From contig CM048554.1 of assembly GCA_026413225.1 (NCBI GenBank), positions 51,013,963 through 51,077,962 of the forward strand: a DNA stretch of 64,000 nt. Reading direction: 5' to 3'. Of this stretch, positions 11,058 through 23,242 are shown piece after piece (the stretch's first letter is position 1; the number at the start of each line of letters is the position of its first letter). Under the pieces are notes generated by a model that made no database searches, was not told the origin of the DNA, and saw nothing but the letters and a program-made list of their open reading frames with translations. This DNA is from Otis tarda. Taxonomy: Eukaryota > Chordata > Aves > Otidiformes > Otididae. Position numbers and translations under genes: made by a program.

Positions 11058-14000
11058 ACACCACAGTTGTGTTTTGTTATTAGAAGTATGGTATCTATGA
11101 ATTACATTTTTGCAAGTTCATTATCTGATTTGTGACTGCGGATTTGAAGGCTTATTGATCCTTCTTTGACATTTCAGATTTTTTAATGGTGGAAAATTGT
11201 AGTCTTTCACTGTATATTGGTACATCCTATAATATCCCATGAAGTATCATAGAATTTAATGAGATGCAAAGCAGTATACAGTCTCTCAAAATAATTTTTT
11301 TTTGTTTGTTTTAATAGAAAAATGTCTGAAATGAAAAAAAAGGAAATTTTTTTTTTAAAAAAGGAAGTAATATCTTGGTTAATTATTTTTTTTTATTTTC
11401 TAGATCATTATAAATAGACCCTTCTGTTATCTAAGTAGATTTAGTTCTCTTAAGTATTCATTCAGAGAACAAAATGGAAAAACTAATTGTCTTCTATTTT
11501 TACAGTCTAGAACAGTAAGGAGGAATAACAAAAAATGTTGTGGATTTTTTTTTTTTGTTCCAGTGATGCTCAAAATAATGTTGTTCTGAATCAGATAGTC
11601 TAGTCTGACTTCAGATCTAGCACCAGTATCATATCTGTCAATAACAAATTTATAACAATATCTCTAAAAAGTCCATTAAGTTTTGGCTGAACAATCTAGA
11701 TATAAGAAATCAAATTATAGAAAATACCCTTTTTATTCTACTCCAGAAGTTATTGCCTTTGATGTTCATTGAAATAGTTTGATTCTATCTTTGAACGATT
11801 GCTTCTTATTATATCCTCCTCTACTAGACTGAAAACACCTTTAATATTCAGAATCCATACATTAATCTAGCCAACTTGTAGTATTCTTTGTGCTAAACAT
11901 AAGCAAGGAAGGTCAATGCAAGATGTTATGTCTCTGCTTAAGATAATTTTTGTGACCATTTTGAACAGACTTAAACATCCGTACTATAGGAATCGGAATT
12001 CAGCATAGTGATGGTGCGTAAGAAATTTTTTAAAAATACTTTTCTTTTCTTCTGATCTGTTGTCAGCTTATGCATTGATTTATATACCTTTTCATCACAA
12101 TATCATAAAAGAGCTTCTTCATCTCTGTGACTTCTACACAGAATACCCTCTTTAAAAGCCATAGTTTCTCATACTGTGAGCATGATTTTTTTTAAGCTGT
12201 GCAAAACTTTTACTTATTATGATCTCCCTTTCAAATTCTTCAGACTCTTCACCTTGTAGAGATAATTACATGAATCTATTAAGTAGTTTATCCTTGACAA
12301 TGAATCTAAATCCCAGTGTTTTACCTTGAACTTCATAGTTCCTACTGCCTTCAAACCAAATCAACACAATAAAGTGTTTCAGGAAAGCAACATTTTCCAC
12401 CTCTTTTCTCTAAGTAGGCTATTCTTTGCAAAATGTTTACAGCCTCATCTAACAAAGAAATTTGATCTTTCAGCTGCATGACACCCAAAATGATGCAGCC
12501 CTCATTAGCCTACTTGTACTTGGTGATGGGAGACCTCACTGTTACCTAGCATTGTGCTTAGCTACTCAAGAAGGGATCTACTACTCAGATCAGAAAATTA
12601 TGTGCTTAGGTATAGACAATAGAATCTAAATGTTGAATGTGCTCTTTAGACATGAATCATTGGATGACTAAATCTATAATTAAATGTAGTCTGGTTTATA
12701 TGGTAGAACCCAAATTTCAGAGTATGGACTAATTCTGAGTGTATTTTCTTGCATGCCATACTAAAAAAAAAGGCCCAATTTTTCTGAGTGTTGATTATTT
12801 TAAAGTTTTCAAGTCAATAAGAGACAAGGTTTCCTAGCACTTCTGAAAATTTATAGTTGCTGATTTTAGCTTGGTAATTAGCCACTGCTGTGAAATCACA
12901 TACTTACAAGTAGCACTGCAGTATTTTAAAATGCATCAGATCTCTCCCAAAATAATTACATTTGCTATATTAAAAAAATTACTCATTTACTGTGTCTTTC
13001 ATAATATTTTATGCTTCATTAAAAATGACATCATAGATGCTCAAGTGGTAACACTATTCTGCAAGTATGGAATTTGAGAAAACCATGAGGTACCGTGAAA
13101 ATCACTATGAAGTTGTGAGATTTGGCATTACTGCTCAGGTTTGTGTAATGGGTCAGTACTTAAAAGCTCTACCTGCCTTGCCATTGTAAAACCTGTTTAG
13201 TGTGAGCAAAGTGTATAATTTTATATGCAAACATATGCATATATATTGCAAACATACTTATATGAAAGTAAGTGAAAAATGTGAGTCAGTCAGTAAACCT
13301 CAGTCAGATGGTTTCATAATACCCTGAGAAGGAAAATTAACTTAGCTGATGACCTTTAGAAGTTATCATGTCATGTTTGGTTTCTAAATCACATAATGTT
13401 GAATATTGTAGATGTTGCCAAGTACCAGATATTAAAGTAAAAGGAATACAGATATGTCTACATTGTCCTGCACTGCAGCAGAGAGATAACAGTTAGCTTA
13501 AATGAGTTCTTCTAGTACTGGGAACAGCTTAACTGTAGCAAAACATAGCAGTATGCTTTCCTCTAGTTATTACTGTGCAGATGGTAGCATACACAGTCTT
13601 CTGGGAATTGCAGTGCAGAAAGATAACAGATACTTTCACATGACATTCTCTAAAAAACTTTCAATGGTATTTGGCTGTGGTCAGACATCCTCTTTTATGT
13701 GTTGCTGGAAAAATTAAGAACATGACTGCATTCTTAGCAGCCTAGCACTGACACTGTGCTAGAAATGACCACCACTGCTAAACTGGTATCAGAATAATTT
13801 CTATTATCCACTGTCCATTGTGTTACCTGTTATCCGTTCAGGGCCAGATCTGCTTTTTTACCCCCAAATACTATCACTATTTAAGCTAATCAGTCAGGCT
13901 GATTTTCCATGAAGGGGTCAATAGCAAACAGACATGGAGTGAAAACATTTTTCCTGTTATGGTTAGCTATATCAGTATAGACCTGAGCATAAATGAAGTT

Positions 14001-17000
14001 GAACCAGTACACTTGGATCCAGTCACTCAGCCAACAGAAGGTCCAGTGTTGTAGTTACTCTTATGCCACATCTTTAATGGGTAGGTTTTACAGTTTAATT
14101 AAACCAAAATAGTTAAGCTAACAAAACGTCATTGTTTAAATAAAATATTTTGCAAAAAATATTTTTATCTTCACAGCATTTTGTGCTGCCAATGAACATG
14201 AAGTAAATTCAGCTTAAGGATTTATATACACAAGGGAAAAACATTTGGACCAGTAAGTTTGCAAAAAAAAAAGAAGGTTTTAAGTAGTTCTGAGGGAAAA
14301 TTCTGTAGAAGTTGTTATTGAAACCTTAATTAGAAGATTCTATATAATGGATTAGGGAAAATATTCCCTTTTTAGTTATAAACTGGCTCTGCAATCAGCA
14401 CTTTGAAAAGCTGTTACACTCTCTTGAGTAACTGTGCAGCAGTGGAAATTGGAAGGATAAGAAGGATACATCAGTCTGTTCTTTCCTATCGTCTGGTACA
14501 TGCTGTGTCCTGATCTCCTGATCTGCACAAGGTATTCATTCACTGTATGCCCTTCACCGCTATGTTCATCACATTTCCTACGTAGTATATTGATCACATT
14601 GTGGACCTTGACAGTGGAACTGGTATATCACTTAATTCCATTGGCAGTGTACACTATGTGATTAAGGAAAGATGAGGAGAGTGTGTTCTACTATGCACAA
14701 ATTATAATGGGATTTTAAGGTGTTAGGAATTTCTTTCTGTAAAATTAATAATAATAGAAACCATAGGGTGTTTTTACATGCCTACAAATTAGCTTTATGT
14801 ATTTTATTTATTTTTATCCTAAGGAGTCATATTAGTTTCCTGTTCACTGCACTGCAATGACAGAGGAGTACCATTCCTCCAAATTGTGAAGAGAGTGTCA
14901 TGATTAAGTTGTCAAATAGATTGATGTAAACATTCATATTTAAAATTAGTAAGAATTTTGGACGCTCATTTGTGGTAGGTCTCCTAGGCAGTAAGATAAC
15001 TCGCACCACTGGTATTGACTGCCTCTTTGAGCATGTTTCACTGCAACTTGAGATCAAACGATTTGGTCAAGGGATTCTACCAGGCTACATACAGGAATAT
15101 ATATCATGGTGGAGAGGAGTAGGGGGTTTACAGAGCTGCTGCATTCTGCTCACTAAATCTGAACAGATACATTCAAAAAATCAGAAAAAGTCTGAGAATG
15201 ATCAAACTGTCTGATGGTACATAGTTAACGTAAATATGTAGTATGTGTGTTCTGTTAAAACTTTGCCTTTAAAGTACAGAGCTCTCTAAACTGATTTTAC
15301 ATCCTAGGCTAGTCTATAGGTATATTTCAATTTTCCCCAATATAATAGATTAGGTCATATGACATTATCATGGCAGGTCATATTCCATTCTCACCTACAC
15401 CAATGTAATGTGAAATCAAGTGGTATGCAGTGGTGTACCAAAAGTATTGTCCTACTAATTTCATTTGCATTTCCAAATTCTCTACGTGAACAGAGAGGAT
15501 GGTATATATTCAGAAAGGTAAAATTGATTTAAGTTATCTACTTTTATGCTAAAGTTGCCTACTGCCTGTATTGCAGGAATTTTATGATTTGGCATCTGAA
15601 CTGTTTAAAATCACAATAACTTCGTACTCTAGGCAGCTATACTAATTATTGATTTTCTCAGATGCTCTTTAGTTAATATTATAATTTTATGGTTATCTGG
15701 TCAAAGCACCACAGAATGCCAGTGAAAATGCAAACAGAATGCAATAGATCGATAAAGTTCAATAAATGTAAGTCAGTGTGAATTTATAATATGATGCAGT
15801 TCTATGCAGAATTATGAAAATCTGTATATTGCTGAAATCATCATTTGAAGACCTTTCAAAAAATGCCAGGAACAATATTATATGTGTATTTTTAACCTTT
15901 ATACAGACAGCAGGAGCACTGTCAACTGAATTTGCATCTCATAGCTGGAACCAATACAACTGCCTACTGCATAATGAAGTATCAGAATAACAATGTTACC
16001 TTGTCATATGAAAATGTTTTATTTTCAAACTACAAAAAGCAAATATTTTTATCATTAATGAATCTATAGCTGCTTCACAGATTTGTTAAACAAGATCATT
16101 TTTAATTATGGGCTTTGAGAACATATGTTGATAATCTTATACCTATTTTCAATTACATGAAACATTCCCTATCAGAAGGAAAACACAGTTTGTGTTACCC
16201 AGTATATTCATATTTTTAACAGAAGAATGCATTCTAAACTTGCACTAATAAAAATTTATATTCTTCTGAATTGTTGAACAATTTTCACATCCTGAAAGTC
16301 ATCAGACACTACATTTGTCAAAAATTACACATATTTCCTCTACAAAGATATTCCATAAAAATCTATGTGGGAGAAACTCTGATTAGACTAAGCTTGTATG
16401 GGAAGCCAGGTTTGTAGGAAGATGTAGTAGATGCTGTTAATATACTGAGATAAGCTTTAAGATAATGAAAATACTATGTACTAAAAAAAATTACCTGCTT
16501 TTTCAGTTATAACAGTTTGATAAGCAGTACTATTGCAACTATGAAGCAAGCAGCAGACAGATCATTTGTAAAAATAGAACAAGATTATTAATTAATGTAA
16601 AACATGTTTCCCATCTACAGAACCCTTTTTCTCCCCAAAAATTTAGTGAAGCTTTAAAAATGCCAGACAAACAATTTGCCCATATTCAGTTCTCCCACTT
16701 CACACTGAACTATGGAAGGTTCATCCTGAAGCAAATTTGGTCCAGAGTCCACAGAGTATCATGCATCATAGCTAGTGTTTGTAATCTTGTATAGTCCCAA
16801 GAAAAGATTACTTACTATTACTCAATGACCTGAAATATTTATGAACAAAGAGAAGGTTTGTAGTAAGTGTAAGGGTTTAATCCAAAGATCATTTAATTTC
16901 AATAAATTTTCAATTGACTTTAATGGAATTTGGATTTACTTTCTCTGGGCAGGCATACACACAGAAGGTCACAAACATGGAACTTCTCAATAAACACATT

Positions 17001-18322
17001 TACATATAAGCTATCTGGAAGTCTAAGTTTATGTCTTTAGTATCACTTACGCTTATACACATTTTTCTATATGGTAACACTGGACTCCCTTGCACAGTGC
17101 ATAATGTGGTACTATTAATCTGCTAATGTGTGAAATACTACATTCATATCCAGCTACTTTTAGATTCTCTGCTTTTGTTGCTCCTGTTCGAATTCTTGGA
17201 AGTGTGGTAAAAGAGATGACAGTTTCAGGTTCAAATAGCTTTAGAATAAATCTGTATTTATGCTAAAACATCTGTGCTTTCCAGTCAAGCAATGTTTGGA
17301 CTACTACATACACTTTATTTTGTACTGCCTCTCAGGAGAGAATAATCTTGGGAGCTGTTATCTCCGAGACAGAATTGTCCACATGTTCTGTACAACTGTA
17401 CAGAGCAGTATAATGCATGATAGAAATATTCAGCACAACTGACAAAATGTGTAGACTGCAAAGTATGTTGAAAATTATTTGTAACTGCTTAAAAAACTCA
17501 AACTTTTAAATGCATTATGGTACAACGTTAATGGGGATGTGTGATAATCAGGAAGGATCATGATGATTTGGGTGATAGTGTCTAAAAAGATCATGAAATG
17601 CATTGAGCTTCAACAAGTGTTTTAGACTTCAATTAATTTCAGCAAATAATGATTATTAGTCATTCATTCAATGTAATCTGGTAAATTCAGATTAATGACA
17701 ATGGGAAACATTTTGCATCTCATTATCATTACATCTGTAATGAAAATCTGTATTTTTATCTTTATTTGAGAGTTTTCATCACCAGTTGTGTTCTGAATAA
17801 CAAAGCTTCCATATCCACTTTTGGGAAGAAGTACATGAGTATATAAGAACAGGAATAAACTGTAGTAATATATTGATAGACATTTCATCAGTTATAGATA
17901 GTGGTACTAAAGCTGAACAGAGGACTCTAATAAAAAAGGAACAAGAAATAATATTAAATATGTAAAACATGGCTCATACACTTTGATATTGAAGGTAAAG
18001 TGTTGTAAAATAAAAGAACAAAGTTAATACTATACACATTTTCTATTTATTCATTAGTTTATGATTGATTGATATAGAACAAAGGGTTTCCAGGTAAAAA
18101 TGCTTATGTACCTACATGCAGTGACTCTGAAATCTGTACCTTAAGGACAAAGAAAGGTCACCAATCTCTCCAACTCCTAGTTCTTTGTCAAAAATGGACA
18201 CAGTTAATGAGGTTTGTTTGGTACAGCACAAATTCTCAGACACAGATAGAGATCCTTTCAATGGAAACAAATTTGTTTGGCTCTACCAGGTTACTTAGCG
18301 ATTAATAATAGCCTTGAGATGC

Positions 18323-18337
18323 AGGTCAGAAAGGTCA
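18323..18337 (+). promoter_or_regulatory. DR3 nuclear-receptor half-site repeat (AGGTCA n3 AGGTCA)
   Basis: Two perfect AGGTCA hexamers are separated by three bases (gaa). This is the DR3 spacing classically preferred by vitamin D receptor/RXR heterodimers. It lies in a locally GC-richer patch of the intron. A perfect DR3 is rare by chance, but occupancy and target gene are unknown, so this is only a motif call. Confidence 0.3.
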
Positions 18338-20020
18338 TCGTCCCCGCTTGCCAACACAATCTAAAATGTGCAGCTAGTCTGGCTCTGCAGGCTTTGAGGC
18401 CCCGAAACGCTATGCATAAAGTAAAACAGGCTATTTTCCAACTTCTTTTTTCATATTAATAAGCAATTTTCAAGAGAAGGGTGGCAAAATGGGGGCCATG
18501 CCACTCTAAGTAATTCATTTATTTTGCAATTTAATCTTTTGTTGGAAAAAAATTACACTGCTGCAAAAGCATAGCATGGTGATTTTTAAACGTCAGTGTG
18601 CTTCATAAGTAACCTTGTATGAAATATTATATTAGCAGCCTTTAACAGTAAACTGCAACAAAAAATATTTCCAGAGATTGAAACAGACCTATACATCTTT
18701 TCTGATCTTTAATTTATTTCCTTTTTGTTCTATTTTTTTTTATTTTACATTTGAAACAAAACTTGTTTAATTACATTTTACTTATTTTAGTTGATAAAAA
18801 CTTGAAAGATAGCATGAAACAAATAAAAATTGTACATTACAACTTGTATGTAAGAATGTAATTTTACAGTGTTCATATTTATGAAGCAATTATTGCTTTC
18901 ATATATTTTGATGAACTAATTTAACATTATGATTATGAAAAATATTAATAATAAGTCCGAGTCACAATCTTAAAAACACTTTCAGGAGCAATATGACTTC
19001 CCCAGGGGATTACTCATATCAACAAACTTCATGTGCATGTTTTGACAGGACTTGACCCTTGTCCTAGAGTGTCTTATTTGGTACTCATTGAAACAACGGT
19101 GTCTATTAATCTGGACCTCTCTAAATAATCTGTTTTGCTGAAATATTTGCATTATCCAGATATGTGAATAGTATATTTTTCTTTGCTTTTTATTTTATCA
19201 TATACACACATGTTTAAAGCAATAAAGACTAGAATTTACTCAATTAACTTTTAAACAATCTAAATGCTTGGCTGAATATGCTTGGTGTCTTTAGCACTCA
19301 GGTTAATTTGAACTAGCCATTTCTTAATAACAAAAATAGCAAGTGTTAATCAAACTAACCTTTTTTTAACTGAGTCAAAAAAATTCCATACACATGCACT
19401 GTGCACAATAGCACGGAATTTCTTTTCTTATAGAACATTAATTCAGTCCACTGTTTGCTTAATTTGTGGCAAGCCTGTCTCTTTGAAAAAAAAGCCATTG
19501 GAGGAGAAAATTCTGTGCCTATTTTCTGTTAAAGTCTTCCTCTAAACAGCCTGTTAAAATAATGAGTTTTCTCAGTTTTTTAAGAGCTGGTATTAGGTAC
19601 AATTCCTTATTTATTTTACAATGAAAGAATTTTTTACAACCTATTGAATACACAGATGCACTAATTTAGATGAAACTACGTGTTTGCAAACCTCTGTCAT
19701 GCAGTTGCTCCTGAGTTCATTACGTTCCTGTTTCTTGTAGTGGCCTGTACCATTGCTATCAGACCAGAGTAGAAAGCCACATGTCCAAGATACCCAATGC
19801 TATGGAAACTCCTCTTAAGGACATTACATGCATCCAGTTCCTCTCTATGCCTACATTCTCAGCCTTACAAAAGGCTCAAGAATCTAGGGGTGAATGTCAG
19901 CTCTTATCCTGTGTCTACTATCCTCTCTCACTACATGAGGTCTCCCCTGTTTGCAGATCAGAAGGAGGTGTTGCAAGGCACTAGCTGAAACAGAAGTGAA
20001 CAACTTTTATTTTGAAACCA

Positions 20021-20058
20021 TTTGAAGGAAAATAACTAGATTTGAAGGAAAATAACTA
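20021..20058. repeat. 20-bp period tandem duplication
   Basis: The 18-mer tttgaaggaaaataacta occurs at 20021-20038 and again at 20041-20058, separated by two bases (ga). Both copies are identical, which indicates a young duplication about 370 bp upstream of an exon. Confidence 0.85.
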
Positions 20059-20426
20059 ACTTCTGGTTAGAGAAATTCAAACTAAAATTACTCTTAGAGA
20101 CAAAAAAAGGGACATCTATGCATGCTATTTTATCAAGCTATAAAAATTACATATGTTGACATTCTTCAAAAGAGTGAGCAATATGAACTAATATACTGTT
20201 CGTAGTTTTTATAATTTTCATCCTATTTCTTCACAGTTATATCCATGTAGAATAGAATCCTGCTGCTGTGGAACTGAGTGAACTGTAATTTTGCATTCCA
20301 GTGGTGTCAGTATACTGCTACTACATAATAGCAGAACATTGTGAAGCTATAAAGGGTTAAAGTAAAATAAAACACTAGGACGTCTTTTATTGTTGTAATA
20401 TAATTAGCAGACTTATTTTATTCCAG

Positions 20427-20550
20427 GAATGAACTCCAAGAGTACACAGAAATGAAGGAAAATGAAGAGAAAAGTAAAGACCTAGAAAAGAAAGAAAAGG
20501 AAAAGAAATACCAAGCCCGAAAGATGCATTACCTCCTTAGCACTGAGCAG
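20427..20550 (+). CDS. SPATA17: SPATA17 coding exon, charged coiled-coil segment
   Basis: This is a 124-nt internal exon: 1 nt plus 41 codons, ending in phase 0. The acceptor is tttattccag. The donor is CAG|gttggt, a weak site because positions +3 to +5 depart from the gtaagt/gtgagt consensus. It encodes a highly charged helix (ELQEYTEMKENEEKSKDLEKK) and then YQARKMHYLLSTEQ, which is strongly diagnostic of SPATA17. The segment directly follows the IQ motifs in the family and is likely helical. Skipping this exon would shift the frame because 124 is not a multiple of 3. Confidence 0.94.
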
Positions 20551-23028
20551 GTTGGTGTACCTGTCCCCGACAGCTCATGCAAACCACTTGGGCCCCCAGT
20601 CTGACAGAGATAAACTAGCAGGCTGAATGGGACATGACTTGTTGAAAAGATATCACAAAGACACTACTTCGAGTTCAATTTAGTCCTTTTCTATAGGCAA
20701 GAGCAGGTACCATGACTATTCCGTGACAGCAGCTTCATAGAGGCAGCATCAGCACTGCTGGTAGAAAGAGTCCAAGTCAGCAGTTTGATCTGCCACTGTG
20801 ATAACACAACACGAAGGGCATAACCTCGCTTTAAAAACTCATTTTGACTGGCTTATTGTTGTGTTGTTGCACTTGTCAAGAATGAACAAGTTATTAAGCT
20901 GAGAAGGGATTTCATTTTCCCCCCTTTTTTTTAATTGAGCTAATGCTTGGATTGGTGCTGTGTTCTGCTTGTTTTTAGAATAGATTGTAAATGCAGGTTT
21001 TCAGCTAAAGCTTTTCCTAGAACTGCCTGAATCAGCTTATTTAGTGTGGTTGTTTTCACATAGAAATGCCTCATAAATTTTAAATATTTACTGATTACTT
21101 TGTTTTGCATTGATAAAAGTGGTGTATTTTTTCAAGCTTTCTTATATAAGATGCTTTACAGACAGGTGAATATGGCAGTAGATGTATCTTCGACAACATT
21201 GATATGATTGGTAAAGCTTGTGAGTTTGCCTTTTTTTGGTTTCTTTTCATGAACTTTTGTTAAAAATGAAACGATTTTGTGTCCATAAATATTTGGTGAC
21301 TGGTTGTTCTTCATATGAATAAGGAATTAACATGCAATCATAGCATGCTAATATCAACTAAGTGCTTGCTTTTCATAGGTTGTTAATTATAATCTGTGTG
21401 TAAGAACCGTTAATCCTAAAGAATGCAGGAAAAATACTATGACACTTAGTGGCAGAATATTTCATCTTTCCATTTATTTGGGAATAATTTGTGATCTGTC
21501 CAAGACATAGAAATACGGTTTAATTAACTGGATATTAGTTATAAAAACTAAATTGAAAATAAAATTTAAGTAATTGTATTTGAAAAAATAGTGTGGTAAA
21601 ATATTAATAAAAATAGCATAAGAAATTTTCTGTGTGGCTTTTAGACAGGGGAGCTAGTTAATAACTGAAATTAGCTCACAATAATTTATTAGATCTAGAA
21701 TATTAAAATAATCTGCACAGTGTTTTTGTATTGTTTTAAATTGTAGAAAATTGTGAATTCTTGTTTTGAATAGAACAATTTATGAGAACAAATGCATAAA
21801 CATTAATTTTTTACCTGGATTACAAAAATTGTCTGGTTAGAGACATTGAGTGACCTGTGGTCTAATAAGATTTTAAAGATGGTAAACTTAGTTCACTTAG
21901 TTCACTGGCTTAGCAAACTGTAATACGTTTTCAAGGAATGCCAAGTAGTCCCTTATTTCAGCCATCCGCCTGGAGTACTGCTGGTAGAGGGCAGCAGTAA
22001 CTATTATGTTCTTATGAATGTGGGTTTCTAATTTTACAGAATTTGAATTTAGCTAGCAGTGTTTTGCAGAACAAAAATATGCTTGGTTTGGTTTGCTGAG
22101 ATAGTTTGTGAATTCTGGGACTCAGAGCTCACATAATTTTTCCTTTATGACAGAATAGTGCTCCAAGAGCCGTCTTCTTTTGCAGGTAGTATTTTAAAGC
22201 ATGAATGGGTGTAAATCAAGGCAACACCTTCAGACAACCTATAAACCAGTAAAGTTATATATGAAGTAAAGTACCTATTCCAATCAAAGTTTGTATTCCA
22301 CAATTGCGTATAGTTATAGAATTTAGTATCTTGCTAAGATACAGGGCAGATTATTTTGGTGAAGAATTTACTGGTCTGATGCTCTGTAGCTGATGTTTTA
22401 CTCTCTATATGCCTGGTCTTCTGACCTGACTACATCTGCATCTTCCTGTCTTCAACGGATAATTAATTGGATTACTAAGCAAGGTCCATTCATATCTCAG
22501 TAGAATCAGGCAGCAAAAGTCAACACTTCTGAGTGAGTTAAGGAAAAAATACAATTTGTAAGCAGGGGGCATGGAAAATTAAAAGAGGAGGTTGATGAGC
22601 TCGACTTATTGTAGAGTCATGTGTTAATGATAATCAATGAGTTGTAGAGATGACCTGGTAAAGTTTGCTCCAATCTCCTCCCCTTCCTGCGATGCATAAC
22701 AAGGTGCAATGATGGAGCTGAGTCACATCATGCATCAAGACAGCATTGCAAAATTTGTATTTGCAATAGTTATTTCAAATAGATCCTATAGTTTTGATTT
22801 TTTTTTTGTTTCACGTTAGGCAAAAAGAGTGAGAAAAGGATGTTTACTTATTAACAGAAAGGAGTTAAGGAGTCATTGCTCCTCAATTTTAGTAAAGAAA
22901 AGCATGTCAAGTTCCGTTTTCCACTCCCTACAAGCCAAAGCCCAGACACCTATCTCAGAAGTGTCTTACAGGTTAAACAGGGAGACGATCAAATGTGGTA
23001 GCGTTGCACAATGTAGCACATGATACAG

Positions 23029-23061
23029 TGATTCTCTCTGGCCTTAAAGTCTATGAATTCT
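23029..23061 (+). mobile_element. Possible old CR1 3'-end relic
   Basis: The string tgattctctctggccttaaagtctatgaattc resembles the 3' end of old amniote CR1 subfamilies (ggccttaaa followed by tctatgaatc). There is no preserved coding part. The family assignment is from memory of the consensus type and is uncertain. Confidence 0.35.
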
Positions 23062-23103
23062 TTATTCATTGCAGAATTTGCTCTTCTCGTTCCACAGATT
23101 ATA

Positions 23104-23116
23104 TGTGTGTGTGTGT
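23104..23116. repeat. (TG)6 microsatellite
   Basis: Six TG dinucleotides, followed closely by an AT-rich tract (ataaacatatatat). Confidence 0.75.
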
Positions 23117-23220
23117 ATAAACATATATATTTATGGTTGTGCCCATTCCTAACTACTAGCATTATTTTACATTTGGAAAAAATAAAAAGAATGCTAGTGT
23201 AATGAATGTACAGGGTGTCT

Positions 23221-23242
23221 AGAATATATATAGAATATATAT
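23221..23242. repeat. 11-bp tandem duplication
   Basis: agaatatatat occurs twice in abutting copies (23221-23231 and 23232-23242). Confidence 0.8.

Larger units (their letters stand above)
1817..20426 (+). other. SPATA17: SPATA17 intron (about 18.6 kb)
   Basis: This intron separates the IQ exon from the coiled-coil exon. It begins gtaaag and ends tattttattccag. Its recognisable contents are an (AT)n tract near 1938, a perfect hairpin near 2314, a minus-strand CR1 LINE at 2857-3700, a long but unrecognised open frame at 4573-5184, decayed tandem repeats near 5757-5982 and a palindrome at 11038. It also holds a DR3-type hexamer repeat at 18323 and a 20-bp tandem duplication at 20021. Between these the sequence is AT-rich; I see no further gene, RNA gene or transposon. 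Confidence 0.8.
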
